This document shows, one piece after another, positions 45,101 through 53,600 of a stretch of 64,000 nucleotides of DNA (within the stretch, counting starts at the first letter, position 1; the number at the start of each line of letters is the position of its first letter). The translations under genes and the position numbers were made by a program. A model generated the notes under the pieces. That model saw only the letters and a list, made by a program, of their open reading frames with translations. It made no database searches and was not told the DNA's origin. Origin of the DNA: Planctobacterium sp965279005 (GTDB taxonomy: Bacteria; Pseudomonadota; Gammaproteobacteria; Enterobacterales; Alteromonadaceae); the NCBI GenBank assembly GCA_965279005.1, contig CBDIHK010000019.1, positions 54,796 through 118,795 of the forward strand, written 5' to 3'.

Positions 45101-45904
45101 ATGTTCGCACCAGGCCACGCCATTTCTGGCCGTAGCTACCAAAATCAGTACAATCTGGCTGAAGTTACCACTGTGGGTACGGATTTCAACGAGACTTCGG
45201 TTGTAACAGGGACGGCTGACTTTGATGGCGTATTCAGCTTCACCTTTGAGCATGATTTCTTCCAGTTTAATAAAGGCTCAAGCCCGGTTACTCCGAAAAA
45301 TTCGGGAACGGGGAACGATGCCTATAATGTCCGCTTCTCCATTCCACAGGCTTCGTTAACGGATTCAGACAATATTGGCTATAAGGCATCGCTAAGTGAC
45401 AGCGGCTTTAGCAGCTTCGTTGAAGACCAAGTGATCACCAACATTGAAATTAGGGAAGGCCGGCTTGATATCCGCAATGGTGTCGGCGCGGAGAATATTC
45501 TCAAAGTGTATTTAGTTGCCGAATATTTCAATGCTGATAGCAATTGGGTAGATCACACGGATGATTCTTGTACGGCTTATGATCACCAGAATTTGCAAGT
45601 CGTCACCGGTAGCGTCGATCCTACATCAGTAAATGTAACTGTGTTAGCCCAAGGCTCTGGTACGCTCAACGATGGGCAATCCTCAGCGAGTGAGGACAAC
45701 TCCTTGAAGGTTGAAGCTGGCATCTCGGAAAATAATCCAACGGTCAAATTCCAGTTGCAGTACCTTGTTCCAACCAAATACCAATACTTGAAATTCAATT
45801 GGCGTGACGATGGTGAGCTTTTGGATGACCCGATGGCGGAAATTGTGCTAGGACAATTCTCGGGCAATGACCGTATCATCCATTGGCGAGAAGTATTGAA
45901 ATAA
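39191..45904 (+). CDS. mshQ: MshQ, giant LamG-repeat MSHA surface protein
   Basis: A 2237-residue secreted protein at the end of the MSHA locus. ATG 39191 overlaps the mshP stop and begins a proper signal peptide (MNNWITRLFLAALVASAPATFAQQ); a longer in-frame start at 39143 would spoil it. Residues about 25-285 are beta-rich with repeated Lys/Leu/Glu strands. Five LamG-like domains follow (about 290-520, 530-766, 775-1035, 1044-1283, 1285-1525); the first four are clear paralogues, each with ISFWFKTDD-like, HLTIWI, WYHLVYTWG and NPEPIILGANAW motifs and a CxxC at the end. LamG3 has a DGDDGDD tract. The last 700 residues match the C-terminal DUF6701 part of MshQ. Probably a tip or anchor adhesin, which is inference. 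The usual MshQ is shorter. Confidence 0.88.
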   Translation: MNNWITRLFLAALVASAPATFAQQANQCTNIFPDAASSHSGSGMITFEWQARLLGSPDNQIDVLTINDLNTAGGDKKSCKNVRCSSTGNNVEALELPDFQYSSSNNDEVITSTTSLAAGEYKDITVKNKKTLRLSTANDVYKIKKILLESETKLEIEEGIFWIETLNLKYKSKIKYKGASDGTAIILTDSLLVESEAEINREDGDDAANVLIIDYGDLNLKFKSKVEAYVYVAGKALLESQSLIDGGLTADDIEMKSKARVRYRALQDNINDNNFCAGGSGTPEPTPLPDPIAYWNLDVCSLNGSSGEVVDSVGGVNGVGLNGANIEAASQFCQGAKFNGTGAHINIPHDEAFEVDQGAVSFWFKTDDAQHESSSHHGGQGIFSKDSSGGDNGGHLTIWIRDNNDTRIRVRHQVPGDRDLYSDTYIASDQWYHLVYTWGANGMKLFIDGVEEDSRADVYGISNNPEPIILGANAWVTGNGVSAPGDLRDFFRGEIDDLQLFDQQLTQAHVDELFEQANYSCEECIETPPQLIGHWKANVCSLPGTTGDLVDVINQNNGTSMMGADIDEDGKFCQAAGFDGDDDHIIIPDANQFALNSGTLSFWFKTDDVDHEENSSHGGQGIWSKDSANQNNGGDHLTIWITDEAGLKVRHQQEDVDGGGNYYVYSANDSIESDQWYHLAYTWGSDGMQLYLDGVLVDTDSYNGGIAGNPEPIVLGANAWITGESQSEPSKLRDYFDGSIDDMRIYDGQISESEIIAIRDESNPDQCENCYVDPVLVSHWNLDVCSVNGTGGEVIDIVSGHNGTAKAGTDIDVDGQFCQGADFNGEGAHIEIDHDDAFHVEQGAFSFWFKPSDLDHSHSPSREYQALLSKDGYGNGDGGHLTIWLTDAGNIQVRHQTDDDEEYITSDTQVSENNWHHVLYSWGDDGMQLYLNGQLSASDDGFEAGLGDNELSLVLGANTWVRQEDDDDDDGDDGDDGDDGDDGDDGDDDDDGDNDDGDNELYDYFIGSIDDIRFYAGNQPNQALVTSLYTQAEGDCEECVVEEPELVAHYSSDVCAINGDGGDYIDIINGHNGVYVDGVSLASGKFCKGVGFEGVDEHINIEHQDDFEIARGAVAFWVNVDDLSFENDGGDTIHNGQALFSKDSQGTNNGGQHLTIWVRPDGDVRVRHQVGSQHEVESTDTPITAGNWHHIAYTWGNKGKRLYVDGTLRASRVTETGGIASNPEPIILGANASVTGDDVSEPGKLRNWFKGSIDDVRIYGNAQPDQEFITNLYNEVVQCDGCETNLAHFKFEGSTSTAFDDETGNFVGSAVNVNSPEDIDFLFGSGGSSLGSCQVLSVPKNDDGSIKAAFDTGINPKTHIGTIGTISFWYQANETLGNGRARKLFDASNHAIYFYGLIMDNGTIRFGLEDADDDDARVTTLDPIYDIADIPLGEWVHLAFTWELANRSMKIFVNGEEAGLSTSINSGLNNNLGSMNNLYIGDNNHSSYFPGGTGNSADGQFDDFRVYSSAQSSAEIEADMAERDPCDLTVDHYEILFTDPGSVCSNPEITVRACANQDCSVLYTDAAYVDLLYQDNDGNVVEIVESLAILNGSETFTGFGLSDAQTITLGLGGTTPSADYQCNPDDCQLTLQDYAIQIKQDVSGIGPGIPDQVAESIFWGGTSVVPVGSCEVDESPVFSVALECIEPAQCSGVPFTIGGNSVATTNGGEELAYTTISGFDITSGIDLENMSFADVGRVKLHVKVAVGGVTATDSSEFVVEPWALNITQASGNTGTVVTRTAGASFDLTVQALGELDGILPNYQPGELAFSFSLVTPEPSDVADRNATLTDGDGSNIGVNTNDNSDITTFVAVSNNPVFTVGTATVPVRVNEVGQFAVDVKDLNYLNGNEIESYAIQNFWEDAQMVVGRFVPAYFQAEMDYGFSAYCGQFSYRGDKIEAGLTGNVLTLTAKNAQDNITTYYDSSDAASSAYMFAPGHAISGRSYQNQYNLAEVTTVGTDFNETSVVTGTADFDGVFSFTFEHDFFQFNKGSSPVTPKNSGTGNDAYNVRFSIPQASLTDSDNIGYKASLSDSGFSSFVEDQVITNIEIREGRLDIRNGVGAENILKVYLVAEYFNADSNWVDHTDDSCTAYDHQNLQVVTGSVDPTSVNVTVLAQGSGTLNDGQSSASEDNSLKVEAGISENNPTVKFQLQYLVPTKYQYLKFNWRDDGELLDDPMAEIVLGQFSGNDRIIHWREVLK
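42098..42151 (+). repeat. 18-bp tandem repeat in mshQ
   Basis: Three head-to-tail copies of an 18-base unit (GATGGTGATGACGGCGAC, first copy with one base changed) sit inside a longer GAT/GAC/GGC-rich tract (42079-42190). They encode Asp-Gly-Asp-Asp-Gly-Asp repeats within the third LamG domain. The unit is a multiple of three, so copy changes keep the frame. Confidence 0.85.
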
Positions 45905-45911
45905 CTGGTAG

Positions 45912-45941
45912 TGGCGCATTAAGGTACTAATGCGCCATTTT
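45912..45941 (+). terminator. Rho-independent terminator of the MSHA locus
   Basis: TGGCGCATTA (45912-45921) pairs perfectly with TAATGCGCCA (45928-45937) around AGGTAC, followed by TTTT. It ends the mshI-mshQ series and insulates mreB. Confidence 0.92.
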
Positions 45942-46043
45942 AACCTATTTTAGTTCCCCTTTGAGCCTTTGTTCTTGCTGTATTTGCAGGGCATTGGTAA
46001 AGTTAGCGAAATTTCCTGATACCAGCCATTGGTATAACCTCCG

Positions 46044-46049
46044 TATAAT
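46044..46049 (+). promoter_or_regulatory. -10 element of a probable mreB promoter
   Basis: A perfect TATAAT lies 29 bases before the mreB start. No good -35 sits 16 to 18 bases upstream, so an activator or a different spacing may be involved. Confidence 0.4.
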
Positions 46050-46078
46050 TAACAAAATCAATAGGAAGCGGATTTTCC

Positions 46079-47122
46079 ATGTTTAAAAAGCTTCGAGGCA
46101 TGTTTTCCAATGACCTCTCTATCGACCTTGGCACCGCAAACACACTTATCTATGTAAAAGACCAAGGCATCGTCCTGAATGAACCTTCCGTTGTTGCAAT
46201 TAGGCAAGAACGCGCGGGCGGCCCCAAAAGTGTCGCCTCCGTAGGTGCCGCTGCTAAAAGGATGCTTGGTAGAACGCCGGGTAATATCAAAGCGATACGG
46301 CCGATGAAAGACGGCGTTATTGCCGACTTTTACGTCACTGAAAAGATGCTCCAGCACTTTATCAAACAAGTGCATGACAACAATTTCTTGCGCCCAAGCC
46401 CCCGGGTGCTGGTATGTGTACCCTGCGGTTCAACCCAGGTAGAACGCCGCGCGATACGGGAATCTGCCCTAGGCGCTGGTGCCCGGGAAGTGTATTTGAT
46501 TGACGAGCCAATGGCCGCAGCTATAGGTGCCGGTTTGCCAGTGTCTGAAGCAACCGGTTCAATGGTGGTCGATATCGGTGGTGGTACCACGGAAGTTGCC
46601 ATTATTTCGTTAAACGGTGTGGTTTATTCTTCATCGGTGCGTATCGGCGGTGATAAGTTTGACGAAGCTATCATCAGCTACATTCGCCGTAACTTTGGTT
46701 CATTAATCGGTGAAGCAACGGCCGAACGCATAAAGCACGAAATTGGCGCAGCCTATCCAGGCGAAGAAGTCAGGGAAATCGAGGTCAGGGGACGCAACTT
46801 GGCTGAGGGCGTTCCGCGCGGTTTTACCCTCAATAGCAACGAAATTTTAGAAGCATTGCAAGAACCCCTTACCGGCATCGTCTCAGCGGTAATGGTGGCA
46901 TTGGAGCAATCGCCGCCTGAACTGGCTTCCGATATTTCGGAGCGGGGTATGGTACTCACCGGCGGCGGCGCTTTGCTCAAAGACCTTGACCGTCTATTGA
47001 TGGAAGAAACCGGTATTCCAGTTGTCATAGCCGATGATCCGCTTACCTGTGTCGCTCGCGGAGGTGGTAAAGCTTTCGATATGATCGATATGCACGGCGG
47101 TGACTTGTTTAGCTACGAGTAG
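46079..47122 (+). CDS. mreB: Rod shape-determining protein MreB
   Basis: A 347-residue bacterial actin that guides lateral wall synthesis. MFKKLRGMFSNDLSIDLGTANTLIYVK carries the phosphate-1 loop, VVDIGGGTTEVAIISLNGVV phosphate-2, and GMVLTGGGALLKDLDRLL the adenosine region. Sequence is close to E. coli MreB over its full length. AGGAAG precedes the ATG. First gene of the mreBCD unit; mreC follows after 36 bases. Confidence 0.98.
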   Translation: MFKKLRGMFSNDLSIDLGTANTLIYVKDQGIVLNEPSVVAIRQERAGGPKSVASVGAAAKRMLGRTPGNIKAIRPMKDGVIADFYVTEKMLQHFIKQVHDNNFLRPSPRVLVCVPCGSTQVERRAIRESALGAGAREVYLIDEPMAAAIGAGLPVSEATGSMVVDIGGGTTEVAIISLNGVVYSSSVRIGGDKFDEAIISYIRRNFGSLIGEATAERIKHEIGAAYPGEEVREIEVRGRNLAEGVPRGFTLNSNEILEALQEPLTGIVSAVMVALEQSPPELASDISERGMVLTGGGALLKDLDRLLMEETGIPVVIADDPLTCVARGGGKAFDMIDMHGGDLFSYE

Positions 47123-47158
47123 TCCTCTTTGGGGGGCGGCTCAAGCTGGTGTTGTTGA

Positions 47159-48001
47159 ATGGAGACGATCTTTACCCGTGGTCCCTCGTTAAATAGCCGC
47201 TTATTGTTGGGGGTTGTGCTTTCTATAGCCCTCATTCTCCTGGATCATAAATTGAACAGTTTTAGCTCGATCCGGTTGTACCTAAATACTTTCGTAGCCC
47301 CGTTGCAATACGCCGCCAATCTGCCTGGCCAGATGCTTAACTGGACCACTACCAGTTTGACCACCCAGCGCGATTTGTTGCAGGAAAATGCCCGCCTCAC
47401 CCGGCAAAATGTGATGCTGAGCGAACAAATCCAGCAAGTGGCATTCCTGCGTAAAGAGAATGACCATTTGCGCGCTTTACTTGGCTCTGAAGTCCGCCAG
47501 GGTAGCCGCAAGGTAGTTGCTGAAGTCATGGCAATCGACAACAACCCCTATAGCCACCAGATCGTTGTCAATAAAGGCTCATTGGATGGTGTATTCGAAG
47601 GCCAGCCGGTACTAGATGAACACGGGGTTGTTGGGCAAGTGCTGCATGTGGCCACTACAACCAGCCGGGTATTGTTAATATCCGATATAACCCACGCTGT
47701 GCCTACCCGGTTGCACAAAAACAATGTGCAACTGATTGTGTCCGGTGAAGGCAGCCTCACCGAGGTCACCATTGGTCACGTACCCCACAGTATCGCCATT
47801 GAAGAAGGCGATTTATTGGTTACGTCTGGCTTGGGCGAGGTGTTTCCTGAAGGCTACCCGGTTGCGGTCGTGTCACAGGTGGTACGCGATGAATCACGCC
47901 CATTTGCCCAAATTACCGCCGAGCCTGTGGCAAAGCTAGATCGGCTAAAATACTTGCTGTTGCTTTGGCCACCTGAAGCTAGCCCCAGCCCACAAGGCTA
48001 A
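47159..48001 (+). CDS. mreC: Rod shape-determining protein MreC
   Basis: A 280-residue bitopic protein: an N-terminal membrane helix (LLLGVVLSIALILLDHK), a coiled coil (about residues 72-105, LLQENARLTRQNVMLSEQIQQVAFLRKENDHLRALL), and the periplasmic beta domains (AEVMAIDNNPYSHQIVVNKGSLDGVFEGQPVLDEHGVVGQV). It links MreB to the cell-wall synthases PBP2 and RodA. The length is a little short against E. coli MreC because the C-terminal tail is trimmed. Confidence 0.95.
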   Translation: METIFTRGPSLNSRLLLGVVLSIALILLDHKLNSFSSIRLYLNTFVAPLQYAANLPGQMLNWTTTSLTTQRDLLQENARLTRQNVMLSEQIQQVAFLRKENDHLRALLGSEVRQGSRKVVAEVMAIDNNPYSHQIVVNKGSLDGVFEGQPVLDEHGVVGQVLHVATTTSRVLLISDITHAVPTRLHKNNVQLIVSGEGSLTEVTIGHVPHSIAIEEGDLLVTSGLGEVFPEGYPVAVVSQVVRDESRPFAQITAEPVAKLDRLKYLLLLWPPEASPSPQG

Positions 48002-48004
48002 GCC

Positions 48005-48484
48005 ATGTTTGCATTCAAGAACTACGTCATTGCATTGAGCATCGTGTTTGCACTTATGCTGCAAATTATGCCGATGCCGATTGTGGCTGACCCATACCGT
48101 CCCGATTGGTTGATGCTAGTGATTGCCTATTGGTGCCTGGCCCTGCCCCATAGGGTGAGTATTGGTGTGGCGTTCCTCAATGGCTTGGTGTTGGATATAT
48201 TGTTGGGGACTACCCTTGGTGTGCACAGCCTGGCCATGACAGTGGTTGTGTTCATTCTAGCGGTAAATTACCAACGCCTGCGCAACTATTCGGTATGGCA
48301 GCAATCAATTATTGTTGGTGTGATTGGCGCACTCTACCACTTGTTGATTTTCTGGTTATTGCGCTTATTGACAGACGTTGATTTCCAATTCGAGTTCCTC
48401 TGGCCGGTGTTTACCAGCATGCTCATTTGGCCTTGGATTTTTGGACTGTTACGAAAAATTCGGCGCCAATTTAAAGTCACTTAA
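48005..48484 (+). CDS. mreD: Rod shape-determining protein MreD
   Basis: A 159-residue inner-membrane protein with five or six hydrophobic segments. VADPYRPDWLMLVIAYWCLALPHRVSIGVAFLNGLVLDILLGTTLGVHSLAM is the family core. It starts three bases after mreC and completes the elongasome gene set. Confidence 0.93.
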   Translation: MFAFKNYVIALSIVFALMLQIMPMPIVADPYRPDWLMLVIAYWCLALPHRVSIGVAFLNGLVLDILLGTTLGVHSLAMTVVVFILAVNYQRLRNYSVWQQSIIVGVIGALYHLLIFWLLRLLTDVDFQFEFLWPVFTSMLIWPWIFGLLRKIRRQFKVT

Positions 48485-48530
48485 AGCTTTAACTCCGGGC
48501 CTGAGCCCCCATCTAAGGTAATCCAGAACC

Positions 48531-49103
48531 ATGTTTATCCTTGCTTCTTCATCACCCAGGCGGGCACAGTTGCTTGAACAGCTTGGGCTACACTACATAC
48601 AGCAGTCTGCTGATATCGACGAAACGCCGTTACCGGGCGAACAACCCGATGAATTAGTCGTCAGGTTGGCAGAAGCGAAAGCGCAAGCTGTGGCTAAAGC
48701 GCGCCAACCTGGGGATGCCGTGCTTGGTTCAGATACCATTGGGGTTTTGCATGGTAGGATATTGCTTAAACCCACAGATAAAACCGATTTCGTGAACATG
48801 ATGTGGCAAATGTCGGGTCAAGTACACCAGGTCATGACGGCGGTGGCGATATTCCACAATAACCTGGTTTGCAGCCGTAATGTGATATCTGACGTGCGCT
48901 TTAAACACTTGTCCGATGCGGAAATAGAATGGTATTGGCAAACCGGTGAGCCGTTGGACAAGGCCGGTGGTTACGCCATACAAGGCCAAGGGGCACGATT
49001 TGTGCAAGAGATTAGGGGTAGTTACAGTGGAATTATGGGATTACCTTTGTTTGAAACAGTTGAGCTAATGCAGTCTATGGGAATATCAACCAATGAGCGG
49101 TGA
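48531..49103 (+). CDS. Maf family nucleotide pyrophosphatase (YhdE type)
   Basis: A 190-residue Maf protein that hydrolyses non-canonical or excess nucleoside triphosphates (dTTP/UTP class by similarity to YhdE). ASSSPRRAQLLEQLGL is the substrate loop, LGSDTIG holds the metal-binding Asp, and YAIQGQGARFVQEIRGSYSGIMGLPLFET is the conserved C-terminal part. The usual start MxxxxLASxSPRR is intact. It follows mreD and overlaps rng by 11 bases. Confidence 0.92.
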   Translation: MFILASSSPRRAQLLEQLGLHYIQQSADIDETPLPGEQPDELVVRLAEAKAQAVAKARQPGDAVLGSDTIGVLHGRILLKPTDKTDFVNMMWQMSGQVHQVMTAVAIFHNNLVCSRNVISDVRFKHLSDAEIEWYWQTGEPLDKAGGYAIQGQGARFVQEIRGSYSGIMGLPLFETVELMQSMGISTNER

Positions 49104-50571
49104 ATTATTGATAAACGTGACGCCCTCAGAGTCTAGGGTGGCGCTGATTGAAAATGGCTTGCTGCAAGAGATACATGTGGAGCGCCATACCAAGAAAGGC
49201 CTGGTCGGCAATATTTACCGCGGTAAAGTTAGCCGGGTCTTGCCGGGAATGCAGGCCGCATTTGTTGATATTGGCTTGGAAAAAGCGGCATTCCTGCACG
49301 CGTCCGATATATTGATACACAGCGAACTAGCTGGTGAAGTCAATGAATCACAAATCCAAGAAACTCAAATTCCGAAACAGGATATCCGGGATCTCGTACG
49401 TGACGGCCAGGATATTGTGGTGCAAGTGGTAAAAGATCCGATTGGCAGCAAAGGCGCCCGCTTGACCACTGACATCACTATTCCCTCACGCTACCTGGTG
49501 TTTATGCCGAGCGTTACCCATATTGGCGTTTCCCAGCGCATTGAGGATGAGCAAGAACGGGATCGCCTAAAGCTACTGATGGAAAAGCTAGAGGGGCAGG
49601 GGGGATTTATCCTGCGCACCGCGGCTGAAGGGGTAGGTGAAAAAGAATTATTGCAAGACGCCGAATTTTTACGACGTTTGTGGTCAAAGATACAAACACG
49701 CATGAAAAAGCGTAAATCCAACGTCTTGTATGAGGATTTGCCCTTGGCCCGCCGGGTGTTGCGGGATTTTGTTGGCACTGAACTGGATCAGATCCGGATA
49801 GATTCAAAATTAGCGTTCCAGGAGTTACAACAGTTTACCAAAGAGTACGCTCCGGAATTCCAAAAGCTGCTAGATTATTATCCAGGCGAGCGCCCAATTT
49901 TTGACTTGTATGACGTGGAGAATGAAGCCCAAAGGGCGCTGGAGCGCCGGGTTGATTTAAAATCAGGTGGCTACTTGATAATTGACCAAACAGAGGCAAT
50001 GACCACTATAGATATTAATACCGGTGCTTTTGTTGGCCATCGCAATTTAGAAGAGACAATTTTCAATACTAACATTGAAGCAACCCAGGCTATCGCAAGG
50101 CAGCTACGGCTGCGCAACTTAGGTGGTATAATTATCATTGATTTCATTGATATGACTGACAGTAGCCACCAAAAGCGGGTTTTGCACAATTTGGAAGTGG
50201 CTTTGGCCAAAGATCGCGCCAAGACTAAGATCCACGGGTTCACTTCGTTAGGACTGGTGGAAATGACCCGCAAACGCACCAGGGAAAGCTTGGAACATAT
50301 CCTGTGTGGTGAATGCCCTGTTTGCAAAGGGCGTGGAACCATAAAAACAGTGGAAACTGTATGTTTTGAGATAATGCGTGAGATTGTAAGGGTCAACCGG
50401 GCATACGAGGCAGACAAATTTGTGGTCTATGCCGCACCTGCTGTGGCAGATGCATTGATGGATGAAGAATCCCACGTGCTGGCAGAGTTGGAAGTATTTA
50501 TTAGCAAACAAATAAAGGTGCAAACGGAGATTTTGTACAACCAGGACAAGTATGACGTGGTAATGATGTGA
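49093..50571 (+). CDS. rng: Ribonuclease G
   Basis: A 492-residue endoribonuclease of the RNase E/G family. The S1 domain (about residues 38-120) starts VGNIYRGKVSRVLPGMQAAFVDIGLEKAAFLHASD. The catalytic domain has the metal-binding Asp residues in TTIDINTGAFVGHRN and IIIIDFIDM, and the zinc-link CGECPVCKGRGTI. No RNase E-like C-terminal scaffold follows, so it is RNase G. Active in 16S rRNA 5' maturation and mRNA decay. It overlaps maf. Confidence 0.96.
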   Translation: MSGELLINVTPSESRVALIENGLLQEIHVERHTKKGLVGNIYRGKVSRVLPGMQAAFVDIGLEKAAFLHASDILIHSELAGEVNESQIQETQIPKQDIRDLVRDGQDIVVQVVKDPIGSKGARLTTDITIPSRYLVFMPSVTHIGVSQRIEDEQERDRLKLLMEKLEGQGGFILRTAAEGVGEKELLQDAEFLRRLWSKIQTRMKKRKSNVLYEDLPLARRVLRDFVGTELDQIRIDSKLAFQELQQFTKEYAPEFQKLLDYYPGERPIFDLYDVENEAQRALERRVDLKSGGYLIIDQTEAMTTIDINTGAFVGHRNLEETIFNTNIEATQAIARQLRLRNLGGIIIIDFIDMTDSSHQKRVLHNLEVALAKDRAKTKIHGFTSLGLVEMTRKRTRESLEHILCGECPVCKGRGTIKTVETVCFEIMREIVRVNRAYEADKFVVYAAPAVADALMDEESHVLAELEVFISKQIKVQTEILYNQDKYDVVMM

Positions 50572-50639
50572 CCTAACTAGTGCCTACCTTAGTTTAGGAG
50601 CTGGTAGCACTTTATGGGTCGGAGAGGTTAAATAGTTTA

Positions 50640-53600
50640 ATGGGCAGTAGCGACAAAAAGTCATGGCAGTATTACGCAGCTTACATCAACCGTAAGCTGT
50701 GGGCTTTTGTTGCGGTGTTGCTGGTGAGCTTGGCGGTCGCTATCAGTGTTTTGCGCTATTCATTGCCCTACATGGATCAGCAAAAACACCATTTGGAAAA
50801 TTGGTTGTTACAGGAGTACGGCGCTGAAATCAAGATAGGCTATATCAGTGCCATGTGGAAAGGCAAAGGCCCTGCCATCGTACTCAAAGACGTGAGCCTT
50901 GCTGCCAACCAAAGTTCGCCGATTGCCCTTTCTGTAGATGAAACCCAAATCGAACTGGATTTTTGGAACTCAATCCGGGCTGGCAAGATCCTGTCACAGC
51001 GCTTTAATTTGGTTGGCATGGAACTGGAAGTGGATGTGCCGCGAATAGAAAATAGCGGTGATGATTTCCCAATAATCGAAGCACTGCAAAGCCTATTCCT
51101 CGAGCAGCTTCAGCGCTTTTCAGTCAGTAGCAGCGAAGTGTTGATCCGCACCCGGCTCGATCAGCAGCGCATCCAAATCCAGCAGCTAAGCTGGCTAAAC
51201 CAAGAGGATAGGCACCAAGGTGTAGGCCAAATGCGGGTGGCGGAACTTGCCCGCAATTCAGCTAGCTTTGTCTTGGATTTGACCGGCTCCAGCCAAAACT
51301 TTGTTGGGACATTTTACGCCGAAGCCGAAGACCTTGATTTGTCCCCGTGGCTAAAAGAATTTATCCCATCTGAATATGAACTCAAACGCAGCCGCGGCAA
51401 CTTTACCCTTTGGGCTGGTATTCACAATACAAAAGTCACCTTTGTGCAAGGTGACTTTTCTGAAAGCCGTTTTGCTTGGCAAGGCCAATCTCCTGGTTCA
51501 AGCGTTAATGCCAACTTAATGCGAGGTGATTTTTATGCGGCGCCAACCGAGTTGGGCTGGAATTGGAATGTAGACAACCTGACCCTAGTGGTCAATGACC
51601 AGGCGGTAACTAGCAACTGGCGTGGAGATTTGGCATTGGATGGCTCCTTGCGCTTGGAGAGCTCAGAAGGCCTGGATATTGCCCCCATGCTACCCATGTT
51701 GGGCGTGGTCTTGGGAGAACAGGCAGCTAGCAGTGTGGCTGCTTTCGCCCCAGAATTGGAGCTGGGTAGTTTGCAATTTGTGACCAAAGACGGGGAATTC
51801 GCGGCGAAGGTAGAGGTCGATGAGTTATCCCTCAGACCGCAGAACCAGGTACCTGGGATAAGGGATTTGGCAGGGACTGTATATTGGTTCAACGACCTTG
51901 CCAAAATAGAGCTTTCGGGACGCGATGGTATCGTGTCTAGCCGCAAATTACTGGGTTATGACTTGCCCTTTGAGCTGTTAGATTTGCAGCTGGGGCTGGA
52001 TTTGGCCGAGGACAAAAATGAGCTATTTGCTACCAATATCAGTCTTGCCAGCGAGCAGTTAAACCTAACGCAGGGCTTTAGCTATCAATTTGATACAGGT
52101 AGGTTAACCTACCTTGGTAGCGTCGATGCGTTGGATATTGACCGGGTGAAAGCCCTTTTCCCAACTGATTTAATGGGTAAATATACTAGGGCCTATTTGA
52201 CCCGCGCCCTGGAATCAGGCCGCGTTGATGGTGCTACAATCTTATTTGATGGTGTTCCAAGCCACTTTCCATTTGACGATGGCAGCGGCATCTTCCAAGC
52301 GGGGAGTAGCCCTTAGCGACACCCAATTTAGTTTTGAGGCTAGTTGGCCCTCCATTGAACAACTGAACGCCAATCTATTATTCGAAAAACGATGCCCTGT
52401 ATTTGTTTTGGCGAGTCCGGTAACCTGGCAGGCTTAAACCTAAAAGACGCAAAAGGCGTGTTACCAGAGTTAAGCGAATCTGCTGTGCTGGAGCTAAATG
52501 CATTAGGTGGTGGCACCGGGGAGCAAGTTACCGAGTTATTCCAGCAAAGCTCATTGGCCGATACGGTGGGGGCTTCACTTGATGTTATCAAAATAAATGG
52601 TGATCTAGACGCAGAAATTAACATGCAGATCCCCATGACCGGAGAAAATATAGTAGCCACAGGCCGGGTCAACCTGTCCCAAGATAGCATTGCTATTCCT
52701 ACTATCGATGTATTGCTTGAAGACGTCACCGGGCATTTGCTGTTTGAAAACGAAAAACTCAATACGGAAACTTTATCCGCCAACCTGTTGCAACAGCCAG
52801 TGCAAATAGAGGCAATTGGCCGTGATAGTGACAATGGTTATTTGGCTGACATCAGCGTATCGGGTGATTGGCAGGTTAAGCCGCTATTGCGAAGGTTCCA
52901 TCCGGCCATCGAAGGCTATTTTAACGGAGCCAGTGGCTGGGATGCCAATGTCAACATACGTATCCCGGAGTCTGGGTATTATTACGGCATGCAGATTGTG
53001 TCGCAATTGGACGGCGTTGGCATTGACCTACCTGCGCCTGCAGGCAAACAACCCGAACAAAATATGCGTTTGATTCTCGATAGCGAAGGGGACGCGACGG
53101 CGTCAACAGTGCGTATGCTGGTGGGCTCAGACATCAAATTTAACGGGATTATCCCCCACGACACAGGCCAGTTTTCCCGCGCGCATTTATCCATAGGCGG
53201 TGATAATTTTGTTGGTATGGGGTTGGGCTTTAGTGTTTCTGCGGATTTGCAGTACCTGGATTACAGCCCATGGTACCGGTTTGTCGGTGCTTTAATCGAC
53301 GGAATGCCGGAATCTGATAATCCTATATTGGCAGCGCCGAAAAGGGTCTACGTCGAGACCCAATCCCTGGATGTCGCGGGACAAACCTTTACCGATGTAG
53401 AAATCCTGGGTAAGCACAGGGAAAATGATTGGTTACTTGAAATCGATTCAGAACAAACCCGAGCCAATGCGGTGGTACACAAAGATTGGCTAAATGAAGG
53501 GGTGCAGGTCAACGCAGATTTTGTGCGCCTCGGCAATTGGCAGCAGCAACCAAAAGAAGGCGGCGCCGAACCTATTAGTGACAGGCTGCTACCGCCTATT

